Positions 33,215-44,964 of a stretch of DNA of 64,000 bases are shown here, piece by piece (the first letter of the stretch is position 1; each line of letters opens with the position of its first letter). The stretch lies in contig JAPEHQ010000001.1 of NCBI GenBank assembly GCA_027405735.1, forward strand, positions 6,386,001-6,450,000, in the 5' to 3' direction. The notes under the pieces are model-generated. The model ran no database searches. It was not told where the DNA came from and was given only the letters and a program-made list of their open reading frames with translations. The position numbers were made by a program, and so were the translations under genes. Origin of the DNA: Mucor racemosus. Its lineage: Eukaryota; Mucoromycota; Mucoromycetes; Mucorales; Mucoraceae.

Positions 33215-36200
33215 ATGGAAGACGACCAAGGTATTATAATATACCCACTACATGTAAACTCAAACTAAATGTAAATGTATAGCTATATGTAGAGTATGTA
33301 GAAGTGGACCTTCAGTAAATCAACCTCTTTTTCATCCTTGCAAATGTTGTGGAAGTATACGTTTTGTTCATCAAGAATGGTACGATATAATTTATTCCAT
33401 TAAATTGATTTATTTTTAACATTTCAACAGTTTATTACAATGGTTGTCTCATAGTAAAAAAAAGTAAGGGATAGTTGATAACCATAGCAACCATATGTCA
33501 AACACTACAAATTATTAATTTGTTGCCATGGTTTTTTTTTTAGATATTGTGAAGTATGCGAACACCCATTTGTTTTTACGCCAATTTATCGCGATGATAT
33601 GCCAACTAGATTACCATTTCATGTATTATTGCAACAGTCAGTAGCTCGTTTAGTAAATGCGTTTATTACATTTATTCGATCTGTCCTTGTTGTTATTGTT
33701 TGGTTGATTATTTTGCCAACACTTACATTATGGACATGGCGATTTTATTTCTGGAGTGGAGAAAATATAGGCTTTACTTCTACGTTGAAACAAAATATCA
33801 CCACTATTCATTCTAACGATAATAATAACAAACACTATTACTATCTGTTAAGTTACGATTGGAAGTAAGATTGATTTTGGAGTATAAACAAATGGCATAT
33901 TAATAGTTTTTAAAAAGAGGATTCTTATCAGATTGTTTTCAGGGGCAGATCATTACAGCTGTGGTAGTGATAGTGTTTGTTGCTGCATATTTATTTAGAG
34001 AATGGGTGATTCAAAACACTGCAGCTGCAGCTGTTGCAGAAGCAGAAGTAGCACCAGAAGCACCAGAACAACAAAACGATGGTAATAATGAACAATTAGC
34101 CCAACAACAAGCAACCGTAGATGATATCATTCATGCTGTTCGATCTGTAAATACAACAGACCAAGCAGTTTTAAACGAAAGAGAACAAATTAGTAATCGA
34201 TTAGAAGAATTAAGAAGAGAGATAGAACAAAGAAGACGTTTAGCAGTAGTTGATGATACCAATAATCCTGTAAATAATAGCAATAATACAACTGAATCCG
34301 ATAATCAAGATGATGATGATGATAATGATGACGATGACTATGATAATGGTGATGATGATAATAATATATATTTAAATCCTCCAAGTGGAACACAATCTCC
34401 ATTTGCAAGTTGGAGAGATTATCAACAAGATAATGCAAATAGTAGTTTAAACCATAGAAATCAACAATATACAGAAACTACTACTGCGCCTCGAAGTAGT
34501 ACTTGGAGAGCAAGAGAATTCTCAGCTTCATCGACTGTGGAAAGAAGTGATTATTTTGCAGAACAATTTTTAGATGAAACAGTATTAGAAGAAGAAGAAG
34601 CAGATACTCCACCTGCCATAGAAGCACCTCCAGCGTTAGATCCAATAGCACCAAATAACAATAATGAAGTTCCATTTGATTTTGGTGAAGACTTTGATGG
34701 TATTCTAGAAGCTATTGGAATGCGTGGCAATGTACTCATGTTAGTTCAAAACTCCATTTTAATGTCTCTGATGATTAATTTGTGTCTATGTGTTACTGTA
34801 TGGATTCCATACGTCATTGGACGTTCTGTCATACTGGTATATATGTATGATATACATGAGATAATCTTATTATTAATCATTCATATATAGATACACCCAC
34901 TTAATATTGTGGGAAGCCCTATTTATGTTTTACGATTAATCTCTGATCCATTGATTGATTTTGGCCTGGATACAATTTTCTGGCCCATATATACCAATTT
35001 ACTTATTGTATTTAAAGCCATTTTACCACAAACTACATTGATTGTTATCAAATCAGTTATTGATAATGTATTATCAGGGCTTTATTTCATATTTAGATCA
35101 ATTTATATTACACTACATGATACATCTGAGGCAGCAAGTCTATCCCAATTACTCTCAGATACAACTACTACCACAAAAGGCATTATTAGCATTAATAATT
35201 GGGAGCCTTTGAGGGATAATTTATATTCTATATCGGCGGTTATATTTAACCGATGGCAGCAATGTGCTACGGGACAAACTAGTCTTGACCGTACTGTGTG
35301 TACATGTGTTGGCTACATCGTTTTGATCTCTATTGGTTCCTGGTATTTGTCTATGAACAAAAGTGCTCGAGCAGGATCTACAAACGAAATTCTCCGTCAA
35401 CAAGCTGTATTTCTAAAGGTTCTCTTTTTCATCTTTCTCGAATTGGTGTTATTTCCCACTGCTTGTGGTGTATTACTCGATATATCGACATTGCCATTGT
35501 TTACAGAATGGTCAATCAAGAGTAGATTTCATTTTGTGCTTTTGAATCCATATTCTGGTACTTTTTTACATTGGTTTGTAGGTACAGGGTTTATTTTACA
35601 ATTCTCTGTATTTATTACACTTGTAAGAGAAGTGGTTCGTCCTGGTGTACTATATTTTATGCCTGACCCCAAAGATCCACAATTTCAACCTGTACAGGAT
35701 ATGGTAGATCAGCCCATTCTCATTTTGCTTCGAAAATTAATCACTACAGCAGCTATTTATTTCATGCTGATTATGGTAGGTATGGGCTTTGTTACTATTT
35801 TAGTGAGCAGATATTGCGGTATTTATCCCATTATCTGGAAGTTTGAGTAAGTTTTTCAAGAAATACAAACAAAAACAAACAAACTAACGCTGTCAAAAAG
35901 TATACCAATTTCTTCATTACCTATTGATCTTTTAGCTGTACAATTTCTTTTACCTCCTATAATGAGATACATTGTACCTCGAGAATTCTCCAAGAAGAAT
36001 GTTGTAACATGGTGGCACATTGTATCTCGACATTTAAGGTTATCATCTTTCATGTTTGGAGGTCGCTATCCTGAGGAAGAAGGTGTTTATATCTATAAAT
36101 CTTGGTATGCATGGCTTAAAAGCAACGTATTTCAGCAACAATCGCCATTGTACGACAATTTTCAAAAAGACGGAGGCCTTGTGCGGGTACCTACACATGA

Positions 36201-37381
36201 CAATGTTCCCATAGTGATACCCCGTAGACGCATGATTGTCCCTATTGACTCAATAACATTACAACCTTTAAATGAAAACGAAAGGGTTCTTGGTCATCCT
36301 GCTGCAGGATCTGACAATGATAAAACGAAAAATACGACCATTGTGTATATTCCACCTTACTTTAAGCTTCGTATAGCTGCATTCTTGTTTCTAATTTGGA
36401 CAACTGGGTCCATTCTAGTTTGTTCAATTTCTGTGGTACCATGTAGGTTAATTATTCATTTTTAAACGTACATGAGATCTAATGCAGTTTCATGTAGTAA
36501 AATTGGGACGGAATTTATTTGCAAAACTACAGTTAGGTCCAGAGAGACCCATTCATGATTTGTATTCATTTGCATTAGGTGCTTACATAATGATATTATT
36601 AAGTTCTTTATTGAATACCGCAGTACAGAAATATCAAATTATGGAAGGAAATCATGGTCAAATTAAATGGAGTTTAGTAAGGATTTACATTACTGCAAAG
36701 ATCTTCAAGGTAATACATGAAATATATACAAACATATCAGTATGATAATTGGTTATACATTTACATTAGGCAGCTAAATTTGCATACATTTTTTTCTTCT
36801 TGGGCTTTGTGGTACCATTTCTGGTTGGAATAATGCTTGACCTATATATCATTATGCCGCTTAAATTATCCAGCATTCATGAAGCAGCACTTGATATTTA
36901 TCCTACTATTGATTGGTCAATTGGAGTAGCAGGTTTAAGTATACTTTATGGCATCATTTACCTTTTACCCCAACATACACCATATAGAAGCCAAATTGTA
37001 CAATTTAATTGGGCTAATTTTGATCATCTTGAAATTTCCATCATTACAAAGAATGTCATATTACCAAGCATCAAATATTTATGCATTATTATCTGTATAC
37101 CAAGTATTGTTACCGTAGCAATTACTTTGATACTCTGTAAGTGAATTTAAAGGAATGTCGTGTTTTTTGACTCATATTTTATGTTGATTTATACAGCGGT
37201 AGAAGACTCATCGATAAAGATGTTGATATTCCGATGTGCATATCCAGTCTTATTTTGTAGTGCTTGTGCGATCCTCTTGATTATCCTGGCTGTTAGGTTG
37301 ATCAAATTCTGGTTAAAAAGTATCCGTGATGACACATATCTTATCGGAAAGCAATTGCATAACTTGGAAGAAGCTTTATAA
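33215..37381 (+). CDS. SSM4: ERAD E3 ubiquitin ligase Doa10/MARCH6-type (RING-CH, multi-spanning)
   Basis: Ten exons (33215-33230, 33283-33379, 33431-33463, 33544-33864, 33918-34836, 34891-35846, 35901-36442, 36498-36709, 36770-37136, 37197-37381) join in frame to 1,215 residues. The N-terminus is a RING-CH finger: C8, C11, C25, C27, H35, C38, C51, C54, with the typical spacings. Membrane segments follow, then an acidic Asn/Asp-rich loop, the [16 protein letters not shown] segment, and the conserved [12 protein letters not shown] and [15 protein letters not shown] motifs of the Doa10 core. It spans the ER or inner nuclear membrane and ubiquitinates misfolded or degron-bearing proteins with Ubc6/Ubc7. 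Two acceptors read AAAAAG rather than a pyrimidine-rich AG, but only they restore both frame and family sequence. Confidence 0.94.
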
Positions 37382-38106
37382 TTATGTTCCGCACGTGGCA
37401 CATGCTTCCTGAGCGGCTCAAATATTATGCACTTAACTTTTAAAGAGTTTTTAGCCTCACAAATAGACATAATCTAACATGATACATTGTAATAAAAAAT
37501 AATTTTTAGATGCTACTATTATTTATCGTATTTTTTATTTTTGATGTTTCTCAGGTAAACTTGAGCTTTTCAAGGCTAAAACAATTTTAATACTTTTGCA
37601 CTAATTGCTAGACATGATTGTTAAATGGTGTTTTATATCTTCATTCATCATTATATAAACGTATACCGTGCATATTCAAGTATAATATTTATCCATACAT
37701 ATTATTAAATCGTACTTTTGCCACAGTAATGCTTATTTTTTTATTTTTTTTCATGGAATGAGAGTTTTTATTTATAAATTTAATAAAAATCATTGTATGG
37801 ATGGTCAAGTGTATACATTGTAAAATGACTTGCCATGTAGCAAACATATTTAAACTAGTATATTATATGTTAATGCTACCCATGTCGGATAATTTACGCA
37901 GTTCATTGTTGATCTTTCGTATTAGTAATACAATGTTGTTGTTGCGGTGCTGGGCGGAAACATCACTTGGCAAAAGAAATAAATATCTCGGAAGTGAGAA
38001 TATTTTGAGCTGCCGTGTTTCACCTATCTCAGTATCGATATATAAAGGCACATTTTGTATTTCTATTCTTTTTTTTGTTTTTCATTACATAACTCTACAA
38101 CAATAA
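37382..38106. other. Intergenic region between Doa10 and MIF genes
   Basis: Doa10 3' region (AATAAA-like signal near 37491) and MIF upstream region. A 101-residue open frame at 37801-38106 overlaps the likely MIF promoter, has no motif, and is not called. Confidence 0.4.
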
Positions 38107-38589
38107 ATGCCTATTCTCGAAATTTCTTCTGCTCAAGCACCCAAGGATCTCAATGCCTTTACTAAAAACATGAACGCTCTCTTTGCTGAATTGATCGGCA
38201 AGCCCGAAAGTGTAAGTAACAGTTTTATATTTACACTTAATTGGTATATTAATAGATTTAACTAATTGATATATGTTAGTACTGTTTGGTTACCTTCGCC
38301 AAGGTTGATAGCCTCTATTTCGCCGGTTCTGATAAGCCTGGATTCCTTGTCAAGGTTGGTTCTATTGGTCATATTGGTAAGTTTTTATTTATAAACTTTA
38401 GGTAAGCAAACGCGTAATCTAATAAATCTAATAGATAATGATCGTAACTCTAAGTTGACAAAGGGAGTTACTGCTGAACTCGTAAAGGAATTAGGTGTCG
38501 ATGAGGGTCGTGGTTACTTTATTTTTACTGATGTTCCTGCCGAGAACATTGGTTACAAGAGTAATACTTTTGCCAACTCTTTGAAATAA
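38107..38589 (+). CDS. Macrophage migration inhibitory factor (MIF)-family tautomerase-like protein
   Basis: Exons 38107-38211, 38280-38376 and 38435-38589 give 118 residues, close to the 115 of animal MIF. The start MPILEISSAQAPKD places a proline directly after Met; in this family that Pro is the catalytic base of keto-enol tautomerisation after Met removal. The body contains LNAFTKNMNALFAELIGKPE (a lysine at the position expected for the active-site Lys), YCLVTFAKVDSLYFAG, a GSIGHID strand, and a C-terminal GRGYFIFTDVPAENIGY matching the DxxxxNxGW-like end of MIF. The fold is a small trimer. The natural substrate in fungi is unknown. Animal cytokine activity should not be assumed. Introns are canonical. 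Confidence 0.9.
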
Positions 38590-40449
38590 ATCATTTGCAT
38601 ACATAATTAAACATACAAAACAGGTTGAATAAAAAATTCTTTAAATAAGCATTGTTACACATAGTATGTGATTGTACAAGAGGAGTAGCAAACGAGGGAG
38701 AGAGAGAGTGAGTGAAAAGAAGAAGCTAGAAGGGGTTGAATGTGTTTCAAAACTTGTAAAAAAGAGAAAACTATTAAAACTATCGACATGTATCAATTAT
38801 TCAAACTGTTTGCTTATCTTTTTGTTGTTGCATAAATAAATAGCTTCTTTGATATAGTAACTACAAGCTGGTTTAACTCTTGTTTTGGGCATTTATAATC
38901 CTATATTTAGTCATTAATTTGTGGACAAATTAGTTGAGATTAGATGAAAATTTTCGATAATAAGATCATCTAAGCAGTTAATGACGTTAGCAACTTTCTT
39001 ATAGCTTATATTCAATGAGATCAATTGTTTGCTTCAATATTAGACGTTGTTTTAAGAGAAAGAGAGTAAAATTATCGCTTTATCAGCTCATAAAGCGATA
39101 CAAACCTCATGGTCTGAGTTTGAAATTCGAAATGCCAAATCTTGAAAAAACGATAAAAAAAATACAAATCTGCAAGTACGCAACTAAATACATAGTAAGC
39201 TGGAGTAATCTATTAAATGCTTTATATGCAACTTTAAATTCTGCATCGAATAGTATAAACTTCAAAAGGGGTTTCTCCATAAAATTCACTAAAAAATTGA
39301 CATAAAATTTTGAAGGTTTTTTAACGTTTTCAGTTGGTTTCCAAACCAAATTTTAGAATATAAATCATTTAAATAATGGCCCGGAAAATTATCTACAGAT
39401 TAAGATATTGCTTGCAGTTGTAACTGCATTTTTCGTGGAGATATCTCCAATTTTGTGGTTTTTTTTTTAGGGTTAAAAAAAATGCCTATAGATCCTCATG
39501 AAAAATGTCGGAATGAATTGGTCTTCAACTGTTATTCATCTTTTTTTTGTTTCTCTATCAAAAATTGAGATGTTTCAGAAAAATAAATTGCTATAGATAG
39601 ATATAAATTAACACTACAACTTGAATAGAAAAATTATGCAGTTAATATACTCAAATTTTTTAAAATATAAAGATGCAAAACATGGAATCCAAAAAAAATG
39701 CGGATGTCCAGAAATTTTCAATTTTCGCTTTAAAATTAGCACTGTATATTGATCTCTTGTAAAGATATTGTCGTAAAGTATCGATTTTAAGCAATGGAAA
39801 ACTGATATTCTGCTGTAGCATTTCAAATATGATATTATATCATTATTTTTGATGTTTTTACACGCATCTATAATTAATAGCTAGAGCATCCCAACCTGGG
39901 ACAGTTCCTTTTTTTTTTTCGTGATGTTTATTGAAGAATAATCGCATTTATTGTTGGTTTTCCATATGGCCAAGCTTATGATTAAGCTCAATTCGCCACA
40001 ATTGTTTATTTTCAAAAATAATAGAATGTCTATCATATTCAAGCATTATGATAAATTTTAATATTTAAAAAATTAACATCTCGCAGCATTATTACGTGTA
40101 GTAAACTTGTTTATTGTGTATGATGACATTGACCATCTTTATAAAATCAGGATTCAAATGGTTGTTATAATGGTGCAATGCTTCGCAAGCCGAGCTGTTA
40201 AGGATTCCTCTTAATGGGCATTGTTAATAATTATAGTTGATCAATAAAACCTTATATGATAACATGAAAAAAAACCCCTCCCTGCAGTATATTATTAATT
40301 GATACATGAAATGCTATTATTATTCATAATTTCCAATATTTGTAGATTGCCCGTGTCGCACATAACTAATACTATTTTTTCATTTTAAGGTTAAACTTGT
40401 GTTACGACCTCATTATTAACAACAGGTCAGTTATAAAGAGGGGCTTTCT
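38590..40449. other. Intergenic region with a diverged repeat copy
   Basis: MIF 3' region (AATAAA near 38627), a purine-rich patch at about 38695-38770, a weak copy of the dispersed repeat (listed separately), and the upstream region of the next gene. Confidence 0.45.
39100..39830 (+). repeat. Dispersed repeat family, diverged copy D
   Basis: Same order of short blocks as copy A: AAAAAACGATAAAAAAAATA, GTAAGCTGGAG, CTTTAAATTCTGCATCGAAT, AATTTTGAAGGTTTTTTAAC, then GTGGAGATATCTCC. Similarity is much lower than among A, B and C. Confidence 0.35.
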
Positions 40450-40457
40450 TATATAAA
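40450..40457 (+). promoter_or_regulatory. TATA box of the secreted DPBB gene
   Basis: TATATAAA about 150 bases before the start codon, followed by a strongly pyrimidine-rich (CT) leader, typical of highly expressed fungal genes. Confidence 0.5.
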
Positions 40458-40602
40458 GAAATCAATAAACTAGTAATTTTTTTTCTTTTTCTTTTATTTC
40501 ATTCAACCCCTTTTCTTTCACTCAATCCCACTTGAGCCCCTTTCCAATCCTTTTCTATTCACTTTTGATAGAATTGACAACACTTGAAACAATTATAAAA
40601 AA

Positions 40603-41671
40603 ATGCGTTTCACTCATTCCTCTCTTTTAACATTGACTACTGTCATTTCAACATCGTTACTTTTTAATGGTGCTCAAACTGCTCCAATTTCTCCCAATGA
40701 TGTTGTAGTTTCATCTGTTTCTGAAGAAAATCCTATTGTTGCATTTGATCAATTGGCCCTGGATGGTCAAAGTGATGAAATTGCTCATAAATTTGAAAAG
40801 AGATGTGGCCATAAAGACAAGCATGTCAAGGCTTCTGCTCACAAAACGTATGGAAAAAAGAAACACACAACAAAGAAAACTTCAGCATTGGGTAAAAAGA
40901 AAAAGAGCACCAAGAAGACTACATCAACAAAGAAAGCATTGGCTAGAAAGTTAACTACAAAGAAATCTAGTTCTCACAAGAAATTGGCTACTTCCAAGAA
41001 GAAGTCTACTCTCAAGAAGAAGACTACTACTAAGAAGAAGACTACTACCAAGAAGAAGACTACTAAGAAGACCACCAAGAAGAAGACCACCACCAAGAAG
41101 AAGACCACCACCAAGAAGAAGACCACCACCAAGAAGAAGACCACCACCAAGAAGAAGACCACCACCAAGAAGAAGACCACCACCAAGAAGAAGACTACCA
41201 AAAAGACTACTACCAAGAAAGCTTCCAGCTCTTCTAGTAGCACTGGCACCTTCTCTGGAGACGGTACCTACTATGCTCCTGGTTTAGGTTCTTGTGGTAT
41301 CGAAAATTCTGATACTGACTTAATTGCTGCCTTGGTAATACTTTTTGGGATTATATTTATATTTTGTAATTTTAACTAATTAATTAATTTTTATATAGAA
41401 CGCTCCACAAATGGCTAATGGTGCCAACCCAAACAACAATCCTACCTGTGGCAAATATGTCAATGTCAAGGGTAAGTTTTCTGTTTATACAACAAATTCT
41501 ATTCAATTGTACTAACATTTAATAATAGGTCCCAAAGGCACTGTCAAGGTTAAAATTGTAGATACTTGTCCTCCTTGTGTTAAAGGTGATCTTGATTTGA
41601 GTCCAGCTGCATTCGGTAAAATTGCTGATTTCGCTGATGGCCGAGTCAAGATTTCTTGGAGTTGGGCATAA
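40603..41671 (+). CDS. Secreted RlpA-like double-psi beta-barrel protein with Lys/Thr repeat
   Basis: Exons 40603-41334, 41399-41471 and 41529-41671 give 315 residues. A signal peptide covers about 1-26 (hydrophobic LLTLTTVISTSLLF). A dibasic KR site at 66-67 could be cut by a Kex2-type protease. Then comes a very basic stretch to about residue 207. It is built of Lys/Ser/Thr and then near-perfect TTTKKK hexads, encoded by an 18-bp minisatellite. A double-psi beta-barrel domain ends the protein: GTFSGDGTYYAPGLGSCG, NNNPTCGKYVNVKG, VKIVDTCPPCVKGDLDLS, AFGKIADFADGRVKISWSW. This domain occurs in expansin-like, barwin-like and RlpA-like wall proteins. No enzymatic residues can be asserted. The basic repeat probably binds acidic wall polymers (inference). 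Confidence 0.9.
41010..41215 (+). repeat. Coding minisatellite (18-bp ACC/AAG unit)
   Basis: About ten copies of ACCACCACCAAGAAGAAG, or variants with ACT codons, inside the DPBB gene, encoding TTTKKK hexads. The central copies are identical at the DNA level, suggesting recent expansion or homogenisation. Confidence 0.9.
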
Positions 41672-42611
41672 ATAGCTTAGCTTATACAAAAAAATAAATT
41701 GTGTATTATTCTTTATATTCTTACAATGTAGCACATCTTTCTTTTAGCATAATACTACAATGATGATGGCTGATGATGAAATAACGTAAACTCCTCATTA
41801 ATTGGATGGTAAATAACATGATTTTTTGTTGATCCATGCAATGCTTGTATGTAATTGCTTGATAATTTTTCATGTTTATCCCGAACCAATGGAATTCTGT
41901 ACCTTAATTTGCCACCATAATAATAAAAGGGGGGATTAAGGGCACACAATTGTCTTTTTATGATTTAATCAAACGAATTTCTTTGGTATCAAGATGTATA
42001 CAAAGCTTACTCCTTTTATACACTGCAAGAAAGAACCGGACCCTGTGTTTTCAGTGGTGATAAAATGACTCCGAAATGTCATACAGATAATTAACGTGTA
42101 ACAATAAGAGCTTGAAGACGTTAAAACGATCAGATCATTTATAAATATATACAAAAAGACCTGGGTCACTTTTGTATTTGATTGATGATGATATATCTTG
42201 TCAAATAAAAACAAACAGGACAAAACGCAATTCTCGGAATATCGGCTTCCATTTCAATTTTAATATTAAATTATCCCTTAAACAGGCAATTTAACATACA
42301 TGCATACATTATATATGTATTATTTTATTAGAGGGAGATGTATCCACTTATGATACATATACCCGATTTTCGAAAGATTTAATATTCAGTTTGAAATCTC
42401 GGCATCTTTCTTGATATAGTTAAATATCTTTTTTTTTTTTTAATGTAATAGAAGAAAGTTTTTATTATATGATACATAGAAGGGGGGCATAGATTTTTAG
42501 CTTGTTTAGGTTTTAAAACGACAGCAAAAACAGAATATTACTTTAAAACTGACAGGTTTTTCAATAATGTCATCATTTTGAAACTTGACTAAATAAAACC
42601 ACGTTGTTATA
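41672..42611. other. Convergent intergenic region
   Basis: Contains the 3' ends of the DPBB gene (AATAAA near 41693) and of the minus-strand zinc-cluster gene. Open frames on the minus strand at 41755-42223 lack motifs and are not called. Confidence 0.4.
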
Positions 42612-43841
42612 TTATATTTCTGGATTATAATAGTGTGCATAAAGGTTCCAAGTATCAACATGCATACTATTATAGTTTGTTGCATTAGTCAAATCTGGAT
42701 GTGTAATCAAATAATCGGTATTTTTTGTACACAGCTGCTGCAGTTGTTGTTGCTGTTGCTGCAGTTGTTGCTCTTGTTGCTTTGTATCAAAATAATTATA
42801 TGATTCTGCTTCAAAAGATTTTATGGTATTCATTTTTGGGTGGTTATAGTCGCCATGGTGATACGAAATATGGTTTTCAGCATAGTACTGGTTTTTTGTG
42901 GTCGTCATAAAATTACCACTATTGTTGCCATGGTGATAAGCCGCATGGCAAAACTCATTGTATTGAGTATTTGATTCACATTCCTGTGTTTCCATGCAAT
43001 TGATGAGATTATTGTTTAAATTTTTTTCTATCAAGGTGTTACTAATGCTTCTGGTATCATAATAGGCAATATCGTCATTTTTAATGGTATTATAGTAAAG
43101 GTTAAACCGATCTTCTGCTGTTAAAGACTCTTTTTGTGGTAATCGTTGCATTGCATATTCAATAGAAGTTGAATAAGCAATGGGTGAATGCAATTGGCTT
43201 GAACAATCTAAATCTGTTCTATTTTGGAGCAGATATTTAAGCGCTTCCTCTTCTTCTTCTATGAGTATTTTAGTATGTGTACGTATTTTATTACCAAATA
43301 TAATCGTTTTCTAAACATACCAATTTTCAGCGTAGTAAATTGTGCTGCCTTCTTTTTATAAGGGCCTCTTTTAAATCCTTTTTTGCGTTCCTTTCTTGGA
43401 GAATCAACACAAGTATCTGTGATTCCAAGCTTAATGCATCGCTGACATGGGCGACCATCATCGCATTTTTTACAAGCCTTTTGGCAGTTTACTAGAAATA
43501 AAGTATAGAAAAATAAGTTAGGGGACCTGTGTTTGGCTGAGAATTGTATAAAATGCGTGCGTGTGTAACTGAACAAATAAAAAGAATAGTACAGAAAATG
43601 GTTATTTACCACATGCGTTCTTCACTTGGCTTCGACGTTTTGAATTATTACTAGTAATTGTACCACTTGAAAAACAAGTTGATGAATTTTGTAACGATGA
43701 CAATGATGAAGGTGTTGATATATTAATGGTCGAAGGGGTTTCTGCGTTATTCGCTGCTATCGGATCTATTGTTATCGGCTGCATTGGCATTGAAAATGAT
43801 AAAGAGTCGATATGAAAATTTGGTTCGTGGTTTGGCATCAT
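42612..43841 (-). CDS. Zn2Cys6 zinc-cluster transcription factor, Ert1/AcuK-like DNA-binding domain
   Basis: Three minus-strand exons (43841-43610, 43491-43321, 43258-42612) give 349 residues. A Ser/Thr-rich N-terminus leads to the cluster with C77, C80, C87, C93, C96 and C105 (KNACVNCQKACKKC, DDGRPCQRCIKLGITDTC). It is followed by RKERKKGFKRGPYKKK. This NCQKACKKC and RKERKKG/KRGPY signature is typical of the Ert1/Rds2/AcuK/AcuM group, which regulates gluconeogenesis and non-fermentable carbon use. The rest is Asn/Tyr/His-rich with a poly-Gln stretch (about residues 290-305); no PAS domain, usual in that group, is seen. The target genes are unknown. The start could be either of two adjacent Met codons. 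Confidence 0.88.
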
Positions 43842-44964
43842 TATAGTGAAGTTTGTTGCGTCAAATTTGTAACGAAATTTTAATGGTGACTCAATTGATT
43901 ATGATATATTATGTTGTATAGAATTATAGTCAATTTTCACTCATTCAATTTTTGAAAAAAAAAAAAAAAAAAAAAAAAACTTAAATTGGAATCAAGGTTG
44001 GTATATAAAAATACAAGAAAATCTTGTAAAGAGGAAAGAAAGAGAAGATTATTAATCGCAAGAAAGTGTTAAAAATATTGGAATGATTTTTTTATGTATA
44101 TTTATTTATATATAATATATAATGAATATTCGTTTTGTTTGTAATTGCAAACATATGATCCCATGTATGCAATTATAAGCTGTGCCAACAACAGAAAAGT
44201 TTCATATATTACATTGTATGATGTCTTTTTATTTAATACATTTACTTGTCTACTTTTATTCTGTATTTGCCATCTATCAAAACGAAAACAATTTCAGCCA
44301 TGATAAAACTATGAGAATTAATGTGTAATCAGAAATACCATCTTGGTCATTATTGTTCTTTCAGATGCAGAAACAACGTGCAATTCGTCGATGTTTGTGA
44401 TACATAAGTCATTATTTTATTAAATTTACAAATCTAGGGTTTGTAAAGATTGTTTATTTATTCTATTTATAATTATATGCTGGGTTTGCTGTTTTTGATA
44501 TTATATACTATCAACGAAATAGCTTGTATTGCAAGCAAATCAATTGAAAGTAGATTTACTATTTCAATGTAAATATTAATAGAAGAACCATCCGTAGTTG
44601 CATAGTAATAGCATCCAGTTAATCGTTATCAGCAGAATAATTCAATGTAGCACAATCAAATGTGATTCAATAATGATCTAATATATACTTAATTTATATC
44701 TAAATCCTCTCAGATACAGTATATGACGGAAGTATTAAGTTAGATATATTTGATTTCAAGGCCATTGCGTTTATGCTTTTTAAATTGTACCTGTTATAAG
44801 AGCTTAATTCCATCAATCAAATAGAAAATAGAGATGAGTACTAATAAAGTTTCTGCTTGAACATTTTTACTTGTAAGCTAGACATTGTAACGGAAATATG
44901 GTAAGTATACTTGCTAATACATTAAAATAATTAATTGTATGCATACGACATGGGATAAATGGAG
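43842..44964. other. Upstream region of the zinc-cluster gene
   Basis: AT-rich promoter and spacer. A homopolymer of about 25 A lies at 43955-43979 on the plus strand, roughly 115-140 bases upstream of the start codon (poly-dT on the coding strand). A poly(dA:dT) tract at that distance could exclude nucleosomes. No gene seen. Confidence 0.45.

Noticed and set aside
33961..34890. Separate membrane protein starting at 33961
   Set aside because: It is an internal exon of the Doa10 gene; the upstream acceptor at 33917 restores the conserved [12 protein letters not shown] segment in frame.
40974..41249. Minus-strand frame of Val/Phe/Leu repeats, apparently a membrane protein
   Set aside because: It is only the antisense of the Lys/Thr minisatellite in the DPBB gene.
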